Assembly: GCA_941918925.1 (NCBI GenBank)
Contig: OW799237.1
Coordinates: 94,709,015 to 94,773,014 of the forward strand
Source of the DNA: Phyto melanocephala
Taxonomy: Eukaryota; Arthropoda; Insecta; Diptera; Rhinophoridae
Length of the DNA: 64,000 bases
Direction: 5' to 3'
Numbering within the stretch: the first letter of the stretch is position 1; each line of letters starts with the position of its first letter. The notes under the pieces are model-generated. The model did not search any database and was not told the origin of the DNA. It worked only from the letters and a program-made list of their open reading frames with translations. Shown piece by piece: positions 47,587 to 58,835 of the stretch. Both the position numbers and the translations under genes were made by a program.

Positions 47587-50149
47587 TATTAAATTCCGTT
47601 TGTTTTCAATAAACTCTAAATCAGAACACTGTAATTCAATCAGCCCTGCATAAATTAAAAAAAATTATTATAAAAAATTCATTTTAAGTCAGTTTTATCT
47701 ATTATTTAATTTATTAAAAGTTTTTCTAAATTTAATTAAATTGTAATCATTTTAAGAATATTTATAAATTATTCCGATGTTAGCCTAGAGGAATGCATTT
47801 TCGAAACCAGCTCTGATTTCATCATCAGCACTTTTTATTGGTACACCCATATGTAATTTGAAATTAGTATTTACGTTACAATTCAATTAAATTAGAATTA
47901 GGGAATCTTAGTCGTTATTTTTAAATTTGTTTCTTTTCTTCTCCTATCAAATGAAATTTTTCTTAGAGTTCATATTCATTTATATTTGTAATACATTTTT
48001 GTTATGCTTTCAATATCCATCCTTTTGGCTGGAATTATTAAAGGAAATTGTATTTTTATTTATCATTTATAAGTCTATTTAGGTGATAGACACTGAACAA
48101 TGAATTCTTTAATGTCATAAACACCGTGCCATGTGTGTTATTAGTTTATATTAATTAATAAGTGTTATGTTCATAAATTCTTTGACGTTAGGCAAAAAGG
48201 TCATAAGTCAAAAATTTACAGTTTGAGTTTTTTATTAGATTTTACTAATTTTCTTTTTATTCATTTGGTATCATATTTTCGTTGCAATAATTCAGAAAAA
48301 TTGCTATTTTGTTTGGTTTTAAACAAAAAACTGATTTTATGACTTAATACGTTATTTCCTATCTTCAAATAATTTTGTAATTCGATTTTATATAATTGAT
48401 TTTTGGCCTTAAACTGCTTTAAAAAACAGTGTGACGTTGTGTAATTTTTTTTTTGGTTTACCTTAATTTTAAAAGTACTTATATGCAATTTTTGCATGGG
48501 TTTTTTGTTAAGGTTGTGATATATTTTTTTTTTTCTATTTAACTACTTATTTTCAAAAACCAATATTGCCTTAAACTTACTACTTAGGTCAGCCGTAAAA
48601 ATTATTACATCGAACAAAAGGATAGACAAATTTTGTCATTACGATTCAAACAGAATCAAAATAAGTACCGTATGAGATATGTAGGTAGTTCTCTGAATAA
48701 CAAACCTAAATATTCTGTCTGTGTTGGTAGAAACTAGAGGAATAGTTCGAGAACTTTTTAAAATTATTTTTAAAAGCAAGAAATTTTAAAACCCTTCAAG
48801 CTATAGTTCGCATTGGGAAACACAACTTTAAACATATTGTGTGCATAAGTTTATAAAAGGTACATGTTCATTTGCGTGTTGTACTACATGTAAATGCAAC
48901 AAGGATGTTAATCTGGCATGTTGTGTCGTTGTTCTCTATTTCTATTTGATATACGGTCAAAGTTGCAACCATATGTGTGTACGGTTGCCTGTACTTGTGT
49001 ATGTTTGTATATACGATTACCTATCTACTCCTTAAAAAGTTATAAAATACGTACAGTAGAAAAAAAAAAACTTAAATCACAGTTTTAATAGAAAATTTAA
49101 AGTGCATAAAGTTAAGGCGCTTTATATATTTATATATGTACTTAGTAAAACTTAAATGTTCTTTAGGTTTAAAGTCAACAACAACTTTAATTATATTAAA
49201 AGGTTTTTCAAACACATTAAATATTTACGAACCAACGTTTACCTTACTCGATATTCACTGTTTTTAATACACTTAAGCGTAAATATGTATTAGAAAATAA
49301 TTAGTTTAAAACTTTTTTTTATGAATTGTATCTCACTAACGGCCAGTTTATCACATTTTATTTGCAAAAATCGTTAAAAACCAATTACTTTGAACACATT
49401 TTCCACATAAATTTCGAAAATTCGTTATTATAAATTTTTACAATTACAGGAAATATTTGACACGCAAAGCTTGTCGCTGCACAGTGGTACAACTCGTTAA
49501 AGAATTGGTAAAAAAAATATATTCTCGAAACTACTACAATTTTACATAATGATGTATAGAGTAAACATAGAGAACTAGCATTGAAAAACAGGAGCATAAT
49601 ATAAGACCAAACCTATGACAGGTATACACGTATGCCCACTTTGCCTATTGTGTGCTTTAAGAAAAATATTTAATACTTTAAATTCACTTTTTTTTTTGCA
49701 GATGAACTATTAAATTAACTATTAACTATTATTAAATGAAAAGAAAGATTTTAAATGAACTAGAGCCTGAATAAAAAAAATTTTATATATCATTTTAAAA
49801 CAAAAAACTTTAACAAATAAAAACTTGACATTAAAAGAGTGCTAATTAGGCTTTGCTAAATCTTAACAAACCCTTGACAAAATTGTAAACACACAACTAA
49901 AAGCATAGATGTACATAAAAGTTGTTTGTAAAACAGATTAACTGTAACACAATCTTTGCTGCTGTTGAGTCATGGGATGTCATCACGTATAGTGAATACC
50001 TTCTTGATGTTTGCGATCGTGTTCGTGCAACGTAAAGTAAACGAACGAAAATACATACCCACATAAATATGTATCAGTACCGCCTGATTTTGTTGTTGTT
50101 TTTTAAAAAGAATTTTGTTGTTGCAATCTTAATAAAAACGAAGGCACAC
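47587..50149. other. Non-coding DNA
   Basis: No gene or element termini recognised. An acceptor-like CTTTTTTTTTTGCAG at about 49688-49702 has no partner donor. Confidence 0.45.
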
Positions 50150-50346
50150 ATTGTGTTTTAAATCATATCTTAGCTTCTAATGGGTAAACATTTTCAATAA
50201 CAAAGTAACGAAAACATTTCTGATAAATTAATACCACATACAAGTTTACGGCTTGTATGAAGACTTAAAAAAGTTTTTTTTTTCAACATATACACGGACG
50301 GACAGATGGACATAGCTAAATCGACTTCTCCATGTAAAATGATTTA

Positions 50347-50514
50347 TACCATAGACAGACGACAGCGTTAATTTGCATTAGAATCTCACTAATGCAAATT
50401 AAAATTAAAAAAAAATAAGTTGCGATGGCAGAAGGACATTCTGAAATAAGAGAAAGGGAATTGTGGAAATTCGTAGGTGTACTGGTATCTTTTCATGGAG
50501 GTTATAATTCATAC

Positions 50515-50545
<31 letters not shown>

Positions 50546-51136
50546 TGTATGTATGTATGTATGTATGTATGTATGTATGTATGTATGTATGTATGTATGT
50601 ATGTATGTATGTATGTATGTATGTATGTATGTATGTATGTATGTATGTATGTATGTATGTATGTATGTATGTATGTATGTATGTATGTATGTATGTATGT
50701 ATGTATGTATGTATGTATGTATGTATGTATGTATGTATGTATGTATGTATGTATGTATGTATGTATGTATGTATGTATGTATGTATGTATGTATGTATGT
50801 ATGTATGTAGGTAGGTATATGGTATCTTTTAAAGGACCGTAACAGCACTTTTTGGGAGAGTGACGTGCTTACGATGGACGATACCAGTATTAAGGAAAAC
50901 TTTCACCTAAATAGAAAGGCATTCCAAAAAATATGTAAAAAAGTTTTTACATATTTTTTAATTTTTTGATTGATTGCCGACCGTGTTGCCATATTGAAAT
51001 TGCTAAATGCAGTATAAATTCAATATGATTTAGTGCATTTACGTGAAATCTAATACACATTGGGATGGGGATAATTCATTAGTTAATTTGAATTAAGACT
51101 TTTAATGCAAATTAACGCTGTCGTCTGTCTATGGTA
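50347..51136. mobile_element. Perfect-TIR element carrying an ATGT microsatellite
   Basis: The sequences at 50346-50380 and 51103-51137 are perfect inverted repeats of 35 nt, beginning ATACCATAGACAGACGACAG. TTA at 50344-50346 and 51137-51139 could be a 3-bp target duplication (Harbinger-like), although TA is also possible. The left end is followed by a second copy of TAATGCAAATTA, giving a 12-bp stem hairpin at 50369-50401. No transposase frame. Perfect TIRs suggest recent insertion. Confidence 0.75.
50517..50809. repeat. ATGT tetranucleotide microsatellite, about 73 units
   Basis: Uninterrupted ATGT for 293 bp, then GTAGGTAGGTATAT. The long frames here encoding YVCM on the plus strand or THTYI on the minus strand are by-products of the repeat and not genes. 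Confidence 0.98.
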
Positions 51137-51429
51137 TTATAATATATTTTATAATACTGTAGAAATTACAAACGAAATGACAAACTTATATACCCTTTTA
51201 CACTCTTGTGTGAAGGGTATAATTACAATAAGTGTAGGGCCCTGTGCAAATAATCATTCATTGTCCGTCAGTCAACATTCTGTTGAATACTGGCCAAACA
51301 AAAATAAAAAATAAAAAAACAAATGATTATAAACATTGATTGATTGATTGTAAAAAAAACAATAATTTGTGTTTACGGTTATTTAACTGATGGCTAGCTA
51401 GAACAGGACAAAATTATTGATAATATAGA

Positions 51430-52150
51430 AAAAATTATATCATGAAATATTAGCCACAAATACGTCTGAGGTCCAATTTCGGGCTACTTGTTCGAGCTTA
51501 GCGACTGATATCTCGCGAATAACACAAATTATGTTGGCCTTTAAAACGTCAATCGTAGCTGATTTATTTCTAATGACCTCATATGTCCTCAGAGAAAATA
51601 TTCTAAAAGTGAGATATCACACCATCTAGGTGACAAATTTACCGTAGCAAAACATGGAATTAAGTGCTCACCAAAATGATTTATCAACAAGTCAATTATT
51701 TCAAGCGCTGTAGTGCTCGTAGCGCCGTCTTGTTATAACCAGAGCTAATCGAGACCATGCGCTTCAATTTCAGGAAGCACATAAGTAGTTATCATAAAAC
51801 GATAATGGTTACCATTCACGGTAACTTTCTCATTTACACCATTTTCGAGAAAAAAAAATATGGATCAACGGTTTCACCAGCCCATATGCTATACCATAGC
51901 ACTGTTTTTAATGGATATAATTTTAGATTTTAGTTCTCTTAATCGTACCCTAACCAGTCCTATATCATCCACTAATATAAACTAAGACACAAATTTGCGA
52001 ATGCTGTCGGCAATAGTGGTTTTAGTAGATTAATTATGCGCACCGTACGATCTTCAAATCGCATGAGAAATATTTCTTAAAGAACGCTGTTCTAAGGAAT
52101 ACAGCTCAACAATTTGGAGACGCTGTTGTGGTATGAGTTTTTCCATGATG
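51430..52150 (-). mobile_element. Mariner relic M3
   Basis: Minus strand: ATG at 52146 starts MEKLIPQQRLQIVELYSLEQ, the N-terminal helix region; after a deletion it resumes YSIWAGETVDPYFF, LPEIEAHGLD, then QDGATSTTALEIIDLLINHF with the second catalytic Asp, CDISLLEYFL with the third, and IREISVAKLEQVARNWTSDV near the C-terminus. At least five in-frame stops and some frameshifts. The segment holding the first catalytic Asp is missing. TIRs were not resolved. Confidence 0.8.
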
Positions 52151-53397
52151 ACTTGTCAAAGGATATTAAACAAAAATTACAAAGCAGTTTGACAGAGTCT
52201 AGCGTGATCTTCCAAAAAAATCCCATAAATCAAACCTCACGATAATTCACCCATTTAAAAGATAATAATATACAAAGCAGAAAATTAAGGGTTCATGTTG
52301 CTTAATTTCAATCTAACTTGTTAGTAGGTAAATATAAAAATCGCAATGTTAGTGTTACCGAATTCAAATAACTTAAAATATGAAACTTCAATAGATGATA
52401 TTTATATCCAACACTTAATCACTGGTCATAGAGTGCTAATGGTAAAATTGTAGCTGGTTTTGAAAATGTATTCCACTCCGCTAGTGTCCGCACACTTAAT
52501 ATTTTTTTTGGTAAATAAAAAGATAATTATTGAATGAACTAGAGCCTGAATTAAAAATTTTAAAATATGTATAAGTTTTCTGTATCTTAGTTAACTACCT
52601 TAAGTAAAAAATTTTTTTGCAGTCAGTAATTTTCAATACAATTTTTAGTATTTAATAGATTAATTTTATTGATTTCTTTGCTGTGTTAAAACATAAGCAA
52701 AAGTATGCCCTTAGAATACACAAAATTAATAGTTATTGACATGTAAGCAAAAGTTATTATTTAAGATATACAATTAAGTTGATATCAAATATATTTGCAT
52801 TGTATGTAAAGAACAATTTTAGTTAATTTATTAAGCGAAGACAAGAAGACATAATAAAAATACAAAGACTTTGAAATTCTTATTGAAAATATTTCTTGCA
52901 AATATTTATCTTGCATGCAACTGACCATTTCCATACACATGAATAAAATTTAATACTAAACATGTTTGAAATACTCTAAATGAATATTTTAAATAACTGA
53001 TTTTAATTTGCAATAACCCAAAGAAATTTATCTTTTGAGTTGGTAGACTATGCAAAATATTGTGTATGAAATTCTTTTAACTTGTTTACTCTTTGATTCA
53101 GTGCATCTGACAACTTTTTATATTAAAAGAAAATAGTTTTTCATTTTTGCAAAAGAACACTCAAACACACACACATGTTAAGGTATAAATAACAATCGTA
53201 CATAGTGGTGGATATTTATGTATACACAGTTGAAGCTATGATAGGCGGATAATTTAATAGTTATGTTCAGCACAAAACATAAATGCAAATATTACAAGGT
53301 GTTCTAAGTGTCGTATTTATTATTAATTTTACAATAAACTAATAAAAAACTTTCATTAGTTTTAAGATTTTTGAAAGACTATGAAATTATGACAATA
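52151..53397. other. Non-coding DNA
   Basis: The first 100 bp may be the 5' flank of M3 (ATAATTCACCCATTTAAAAG). No other feature. Confidence 0.45.
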
Positions 53398-54702
53398 CTA
53401 GCTTGTGCGCGCGATTTCGTTTGTGTAGTTATCGGGAGGTAGACTTAGTGTTAACCACAAAAATAAAAATATTTACAACAAAAACAACCCGTTTGGGATG
53501 TGTGATAATTAGTTTGCCAACGACTTCGCGTTATTATCGTGATAAAAATTAGCCTATGTGTTTATCTAGGGCAGGGAAGGAAAATGGCTTTTATGAATTT
53601 GTACCAAGTATTATGAAAACAAAATGTACTTTTTAGGCCATGACGGTACCATTTTTTTAATATTTATTAATAAAAACATAAACTTAACAAAACTGTTAAT
53701 AAAAATTCAGAAGTATACAATAAAAAAAATATTAAATATTACATTCATAGGTACATACGTAGAGATCGGTTGTTTAACAAATTTTATTTATTAAATACTT
53801 AAACTTTTTTGTTTGTATCAAATTTGAAACAGTATAAACGTGCAGTCTATTTCTTTCCTTAAATAGGTTTTAGAAAGAAAAAACTCGAGGTTCGACGTTG
53901 GCCGAGGAATGCGGTATAGACAGAATTTCTCTTACAATTCTTGAAATATCTGGGAACATGAACTCATTTAATTTATTTTTCATCTGTGATACTTTAGACC
54001 AAAAATAGGAAATATTTGAATCTTTGTGTGATCTAAGTTCAATGAAATCGGCTAGTGTTCTGTATTGATTATTTATTGCTTCAATATTTGATTGTTTGTG
54101 TGGAAACATTTTTACCAGAAGAGGTACTATTGAATTTTTTTCTCCCATAATAACTTTTTTCTGGAGTAAACTTATCGAACCATTTTAGTACTTCATTATT
54201 AAAGTCCACCTTACATGCTTAAGAATTATAAGTAAAATAAAATACACATAATAACAGTCAAGTCGAATTTATGTACCAGGTGGTGCCAAATTAATAGATG
54301 ATTTTTGTAAGAAGTTTGAAATAAAGTACTAGACAGATAAAGTTGTTGCAGACTTGACACCACCTGGTACATGAATTCGCATTGCAACAAAAACAGAGAA
54401 GTTGACAGTATAAAATAAGACACACACAAACAAAATTATAGAGAACATGGACAAAATTATTGTTGCCGTATAGTGAGACATTGGAATTTTTAAATTGTAC
54501 CAAGTAGCTCGCGGTAGTACGACGGTACCAACAAGGTCAAAAATGTACCATAAAAAGTACAATTGTACCATGATTTACATCCCTGATCTAGGGTGTTATC
54601 TATCTATGTGCCGAATTTCATTTGGGTCCGTTCAGCCGTTTTTGCGTGATTGAGTAACAAATATTCAAACATCCAAACATTCACATTTATTATATTGGTA
54701 GA
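53398..54702 (-). mobile_element. Helitron split by a hAT element
   Basis: On the minus strand it starts TCTACCAATATAATAAATGT and ends ATCGCGCGCACAAGCTAG before T. The 5' part contains AAAAACGGCTGAACGGACCC, a Helitron-type phrase. Removing the hAT insertion and one target copy leaves a continuous element of about 283 bp. The base before TC is T rather than A. No protein. Confidence 0.7.
53572..54585 (-). mobile_element. hAT transposon, internally deleted, perfect 8-bp duplication
   Basis: ATCTAGGG stands at both 53564-53571 and 54586-54593. Ends are CAGGGAAGGAAAATG and, inverted, CAGGGATGTAAATCATGG; both flanks then carry GTACCAAGTA/GGTACC-type strings. On the minus strand, 54148-53870 encodes the hAT C-terminal dimerisation region: IEAINNQYRTLADFIELRSH, FMFPDISRIVREILSIPHSS, ANVEPRVFSF. 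The family motif is NVERVFS; here one extra Pro codon splits it and a stop follows. The rest of the transposase (zinc finger, catalytic core) is gone. Confidence 0.88.
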
Positions 54703-55928
54703 ATGACGCTTGTGAGTACTGCAATAATATATTGATTATGTTTTATGTGAATATTTATTACTGAATCAGCATTTTAAATAATACCAGCTTGAGGTTTTTC
54801 TTTTGTTACAAATTCTTGCTTACCTACTAGAGATATTAGGAAGAATGGTATATTTTTTTTATTTTAATATTTTATCTCTAAAGAATCTTCCCAATGTGGT
54901 AACAAAATATTGCAAGAAATTAATAAAAAATTTTTTTCTTTTGCAAAATATTAAATTTAAAGCTCATTAAAATAATTTTAATAATATTAACACAAACAAT
55001 TAAAGCTTAAGGTCTTTTAATAATAAAAATAATTTTATTTAATTTATATTCATTAGTTCGATATTTTACTACTTCATTGTGTAGCATCATCTGAGAATTA
55101 ATTGTACTTTTGATTAATTTTAATATTTCTTATTCAAAATGTTATTTTAAATTTTAATTTTTGTTATTTTTATTTGAATTTGTTATTTAAATTTTTAGTT
55201 TTTCATACAATAGTTATATTATAGTTTTTCAACATTCTTCCTCCTATAAAAGCTGTTAGTATAGCTTTCACTGTGGTTATATATGTTGTCTATACACAGA
55301 GATAAATGAACAAATATAAAAATAACTATTTGGCAATTAAACTCCTTGTCTATTGCAATAATGTTTGAAAATGAAAGGCAATTTCATAAAATTTTATTTA
55401 TCTCAAATCCCCTGTAACCATGACCAGGTATACACATTCACATGTACAACTGTTGATGTAAGGTCACATACACACCTTTGCACATCAATAATATAATAAA
55501 TATAAGTACATTTCTGCAGGTCAAGGTATTAACAACAACTATCAAATTGGTTTAAGGAAATATATTATTTGCCCTTAGCTAAGAAAACATATTTCAAGCA
55601 TCCCATCTGCTCACGTTCTTCTCTGACTCCTACTCATTGTGCTGCAAATAGGATCAGCAACTTAATATACTTCTAAAGGTCAAATCTTTAAAATTTCAAG
55701 AAAAGAAAAAAATTTAAATGATTCCAGAGGAAATTAAATTTACATTATTAATACATTTTTATCTAAAACGTACAAATTTTCAATATCGTGAAAATTTTTT
55801 GTGTAAAAAAAAAATATTTTGACACACCTGTACCTGCCGCAAAATATAAAACATATTTTTTGGAAGCCTTTGTAACTTATATATTTTTTTAAACTTGTAG
55901 TAAAAATTTTCTGCCATTTTTAGAAAGG
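54703..55928. other. Non-coding DNA with two copies of a dispersed motif
   Basis: Reverse-orientation motif at 54889-54925 and forward at 55058-55093. No genes or element ends otherwise. Confidence 0.45.
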
Positions 55929-56216
55929 TACACAGTAAAAAATAAATATGAATTTCGATTACTAAATTCATATTATTAATTAAAAAATTATTTGATTTTG
56001 CTGCAATTATCAAAATAATATTACTTATCAATTAAATTCAAATTAAATTTTTTAAAAGATTAATATTTGCGAGATATATGAATCAAAGTGGTGCTTAAAA
56101 ATTAAGTAAAACAAGTTAAATTTTTAATTATAAATTTAAATAACATAATGCAAACTCAAAACCAAGTTTAATAGCTAATTAATCAAACAATTTTAAACAA
56201 AAATTTTGTCTGTGTA
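55929..56216. mobile_element. AT-rich MITE, TACACAG family, 288 bp
   Basis: Starts TACACAGTAAAAAATAAAT and ends AAAATTTTGTCTGTGTA. The first 110 bp match, inverted, the right end of the 3.7-kb copy (ATTCATATTATTAATTAAAA against TTAATTAATAATATTAATTT). A complete short member of the family. Confidence 0.65.
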
Positions 56217-56391
56217 TTCAGTATTTTAAACAAAAGTTTTAATAAAAAAAATTTGTTTTCATTTGTAATAATAGACTATTACTGCAGTCTCTGTCATGGG
56301 CGTAAACATTCTGGGGTGGGGGTGCAATGACACCCCTAGATTTGCTTTTTATACCCCCCAGAATTTGAAAAAATCTACTGTATACATTTAA

Positions 56392-57303
56392 TTTATATAT
56401 ATAAAAATCAATATGTGTGTGTATGTTTGTTTGTGCTTTATAGATGCTTAAACGGCTGGACCGATTTCCTTGGAAATTTTCACAGAATCTTTCTGTATGT
56501 CTAGAAGGAACTATAGGCTATACTTTGGTTTGAAATTGTAAGTGGGCGGGGTGCCACACCCTATTTAAGAATAAGTATTAAATTAAGTACGGTAAACTTT
56601 GACATCCACACAAACATTTGGGTAAAAAATGGATGTACTTTCAATAGTAAGCGTGGCCACATGAATTAAATACTAAATTTCGTATATTTGGAAAACGATA
56701 TCGATTAGAGTACTAAAATTTTGCAAGAGCAGCCTTGACACCCAAATAAACATTTCTGGAAAAAATGGGTACATTAGAAATAGTGGGCGTGGCAGCTCTC
56801 ATAGCAATTGAATACTAAAATTCGTATATTCGGGAAGCGATAACAGTTAGAGTACCCAAATTTTGCACGAGAAGTTTTGACATCTATATGACTATTCTGA
56901 TAAGAAATGGATGCTTTAGTAATAGTGGGCGTGGCACATGTCATATGAATTAAATACAAAAATTCGTATATCTTAGAAGCGATAATAGTTAGAGTACCCA
57001 AATTTTGCACGAGAAGCTTTGACATCTATATGACTATTTTGATAAGAAATGGATGCTTTAGTAATAGTGGGAATAGTACCTGTCATATGAATTAAATACA
57101 AAAATTCGTATATCTTAGAAGCGATAATAGTTAGAGTACCCAAATTTTGCACGAGAAGCTTTGACGTCTATATGATTATTTGAATAAGAAATGGTTGATT
57201 TAGTAATAGTGGGCGTGGCACTTGCAAAATAAATATATTTTTGAACTATAAAATTTTTATTTCATTACGATGGGGGTGGCGAAGCACACCGGGTATTAGC
57301 TAG
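56392..57303 (+). mobile_element. Helitron, third family, with about 142-bp repeats
   Basis: Begins TTTATATATATAAAAATCAA (degraded TC start) and ends GAAGCACACCGGGTATTAGC plus TAG before T. The 5' part has TTAAACGGCTGGACCGATTT. The marker GTGGGCGTGGCAC or a variant recurs near 56543, 56648, 56782, 56925, 57067 and 57209, the later spacing being 142-143 bp. No protein; frames inside are repeats of the array. Confidence 0.8.
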
Positions 57304-58835
57304 TATACATATAAATTTAACTCAGTTTAAGATTTTGTCCCGTGGACAGTTTTTTTTACGATTTTGCCACTCCAGAAAAAATTTGTAGCTCTACTAATGG
57401 TCTCTGTTTATAGGAAAAAAAAAGAGAATATTTATTACACTGGTCACTGGTCTGCAACAAAATTAGCCTTTGAATATAAATAGAGATTTTAAGGCAATTA
57501 ATTCAAATGCGTTTCAGTTTTTTTCTATGGGGCTCAGATTTTATTAGTCAGTAATGCTGACTAGTCCGATTTTGAGTCAGCAGGTGGTTAACAATAAAGT
57601 TTCCTTTAAGTCAGGGTTTTTTTTTATTTTCAAGTGTTAAGGAGTTATTCAGAAGTAAGTGGGGATCACATTTTGTTTGAATGCAAAATGAGTACTATTT
57701 TTTTTCAAAACTTTATTCAAAAATTATTAAGTCGAAAATTTTACATTTTTATAATTTTTCAGAAAGTTACAGATATTTAAAATAAAATTAGCAATAAAAA
57801 ATAAAAATAACTTCTTGTAAATGTTGTTGAAACCTAAATGGAAAGTAAAACAAAAATGTGAGTGTATTAGTGAAAAAGTGTGAGTTTATTGCCAATTTAA
57901 GGCATTTATTTTCATGTTTTAATTATAGGTTTAGCAATCTGATACAAGTTTTTAATATCCTCATATTTGTATGTCATTAAAAATTCATGAAAATTATTCT
58001 TGCTTCTAATGTTGCAATACGAAGTATATCTTCAGGTCATAGAAAATTTCGGCGGCGAAATAATACATTAAAAATCTGCCCCCGATCATTCAGTTATTTC
58101 AGTTTCGCCTTAGCTTATTAAACGCTAACTGGACAGCATTTTTAATAACCTAAATTTTTCCTTAAAAACAATCCTTAAAACAAAAAAACAAAATATTCTA
58201 AAACAAAAATTTCTTAGAAACATCTGACTTTCCTCTTAAGACTTAAAAATAAAAAACTCGCAACGAATGAAGAACCCTAATGTGTCCATAAATAGTATAA
58301 AGTACTAGCTATTAACACAAACAAAATAGCAGGAGAAAATATTTTTTGTGTTTTGTTTTGTAAAAGATTAATTAAAAATATATTAGTGCAATTCACAACC
58401 TCCTTATAATGTACTATTGGTACTACTTTTTTTATTCGTTTAAAATATTGTATGCTTGTTGTTGCTAATTTCGATTAGAACATTTCGTATAACAATACAA
58501 TTTCGTTTGAAATGTTTTTAAAGTGTTGTATTGTTGAAGGATGGGAAATGACAAATTTTTGCGGAGTTTTAAAATCATTTTTGTAGTATTTATTTATTCT
58601 AAAAAATTTGTTAAATTAAAATTATTTTTTTCAACTCAAATGTTTTGTAAGTTTTTATTTAACTTCCATTTTTCCCATTCCATTTTTTATTTGACTAACG
58701 TTTTATATTAATTGACGTTTAACAATTTAACATACATTCAGTAGAACAGATACCGATACAGAAGTAAATACAACAAATCTGTATTATAATAGATGATACA
58801 AAATAATATGGTGGTTGTGAAATGAACAATTGTTT
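57304..58835. other. Non-coding DNA
   Basis: No gene, domain or element ends recognised. Confidence 0.45.

Larger units (their letters stand above)
50150..51221 (-). mobile_element. DINE-1-like element, copy E, truncated and interrupted
   Basis: The outer parts match the INE-1-like head half of the family: AAATCATATCTTAGCTTCTA and CAACATATACACGGACGGAC on the left of the insert, and GTAGAAATTACAAACGAAAT then GTGTGAAGGGTATA at 51208-51221 on the right. The hairpin end seen in copies A, C and D is missing. A 790-bp TIR element occupies 50347-51136. Confidence 0.65.

Noticed and set aside
50405..50848. Long open frames rich in YVCM (plus) or THTYI (minus)
   Set aside because: They are translations of the ATGT microsatellite, open in every frame because the unit has no stop.
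51105..51314. 69-codon plus frame
   Set aside because: Spans the end of the perfect-TIR element and the DINE-1-like copy, so it is a junction by-product.
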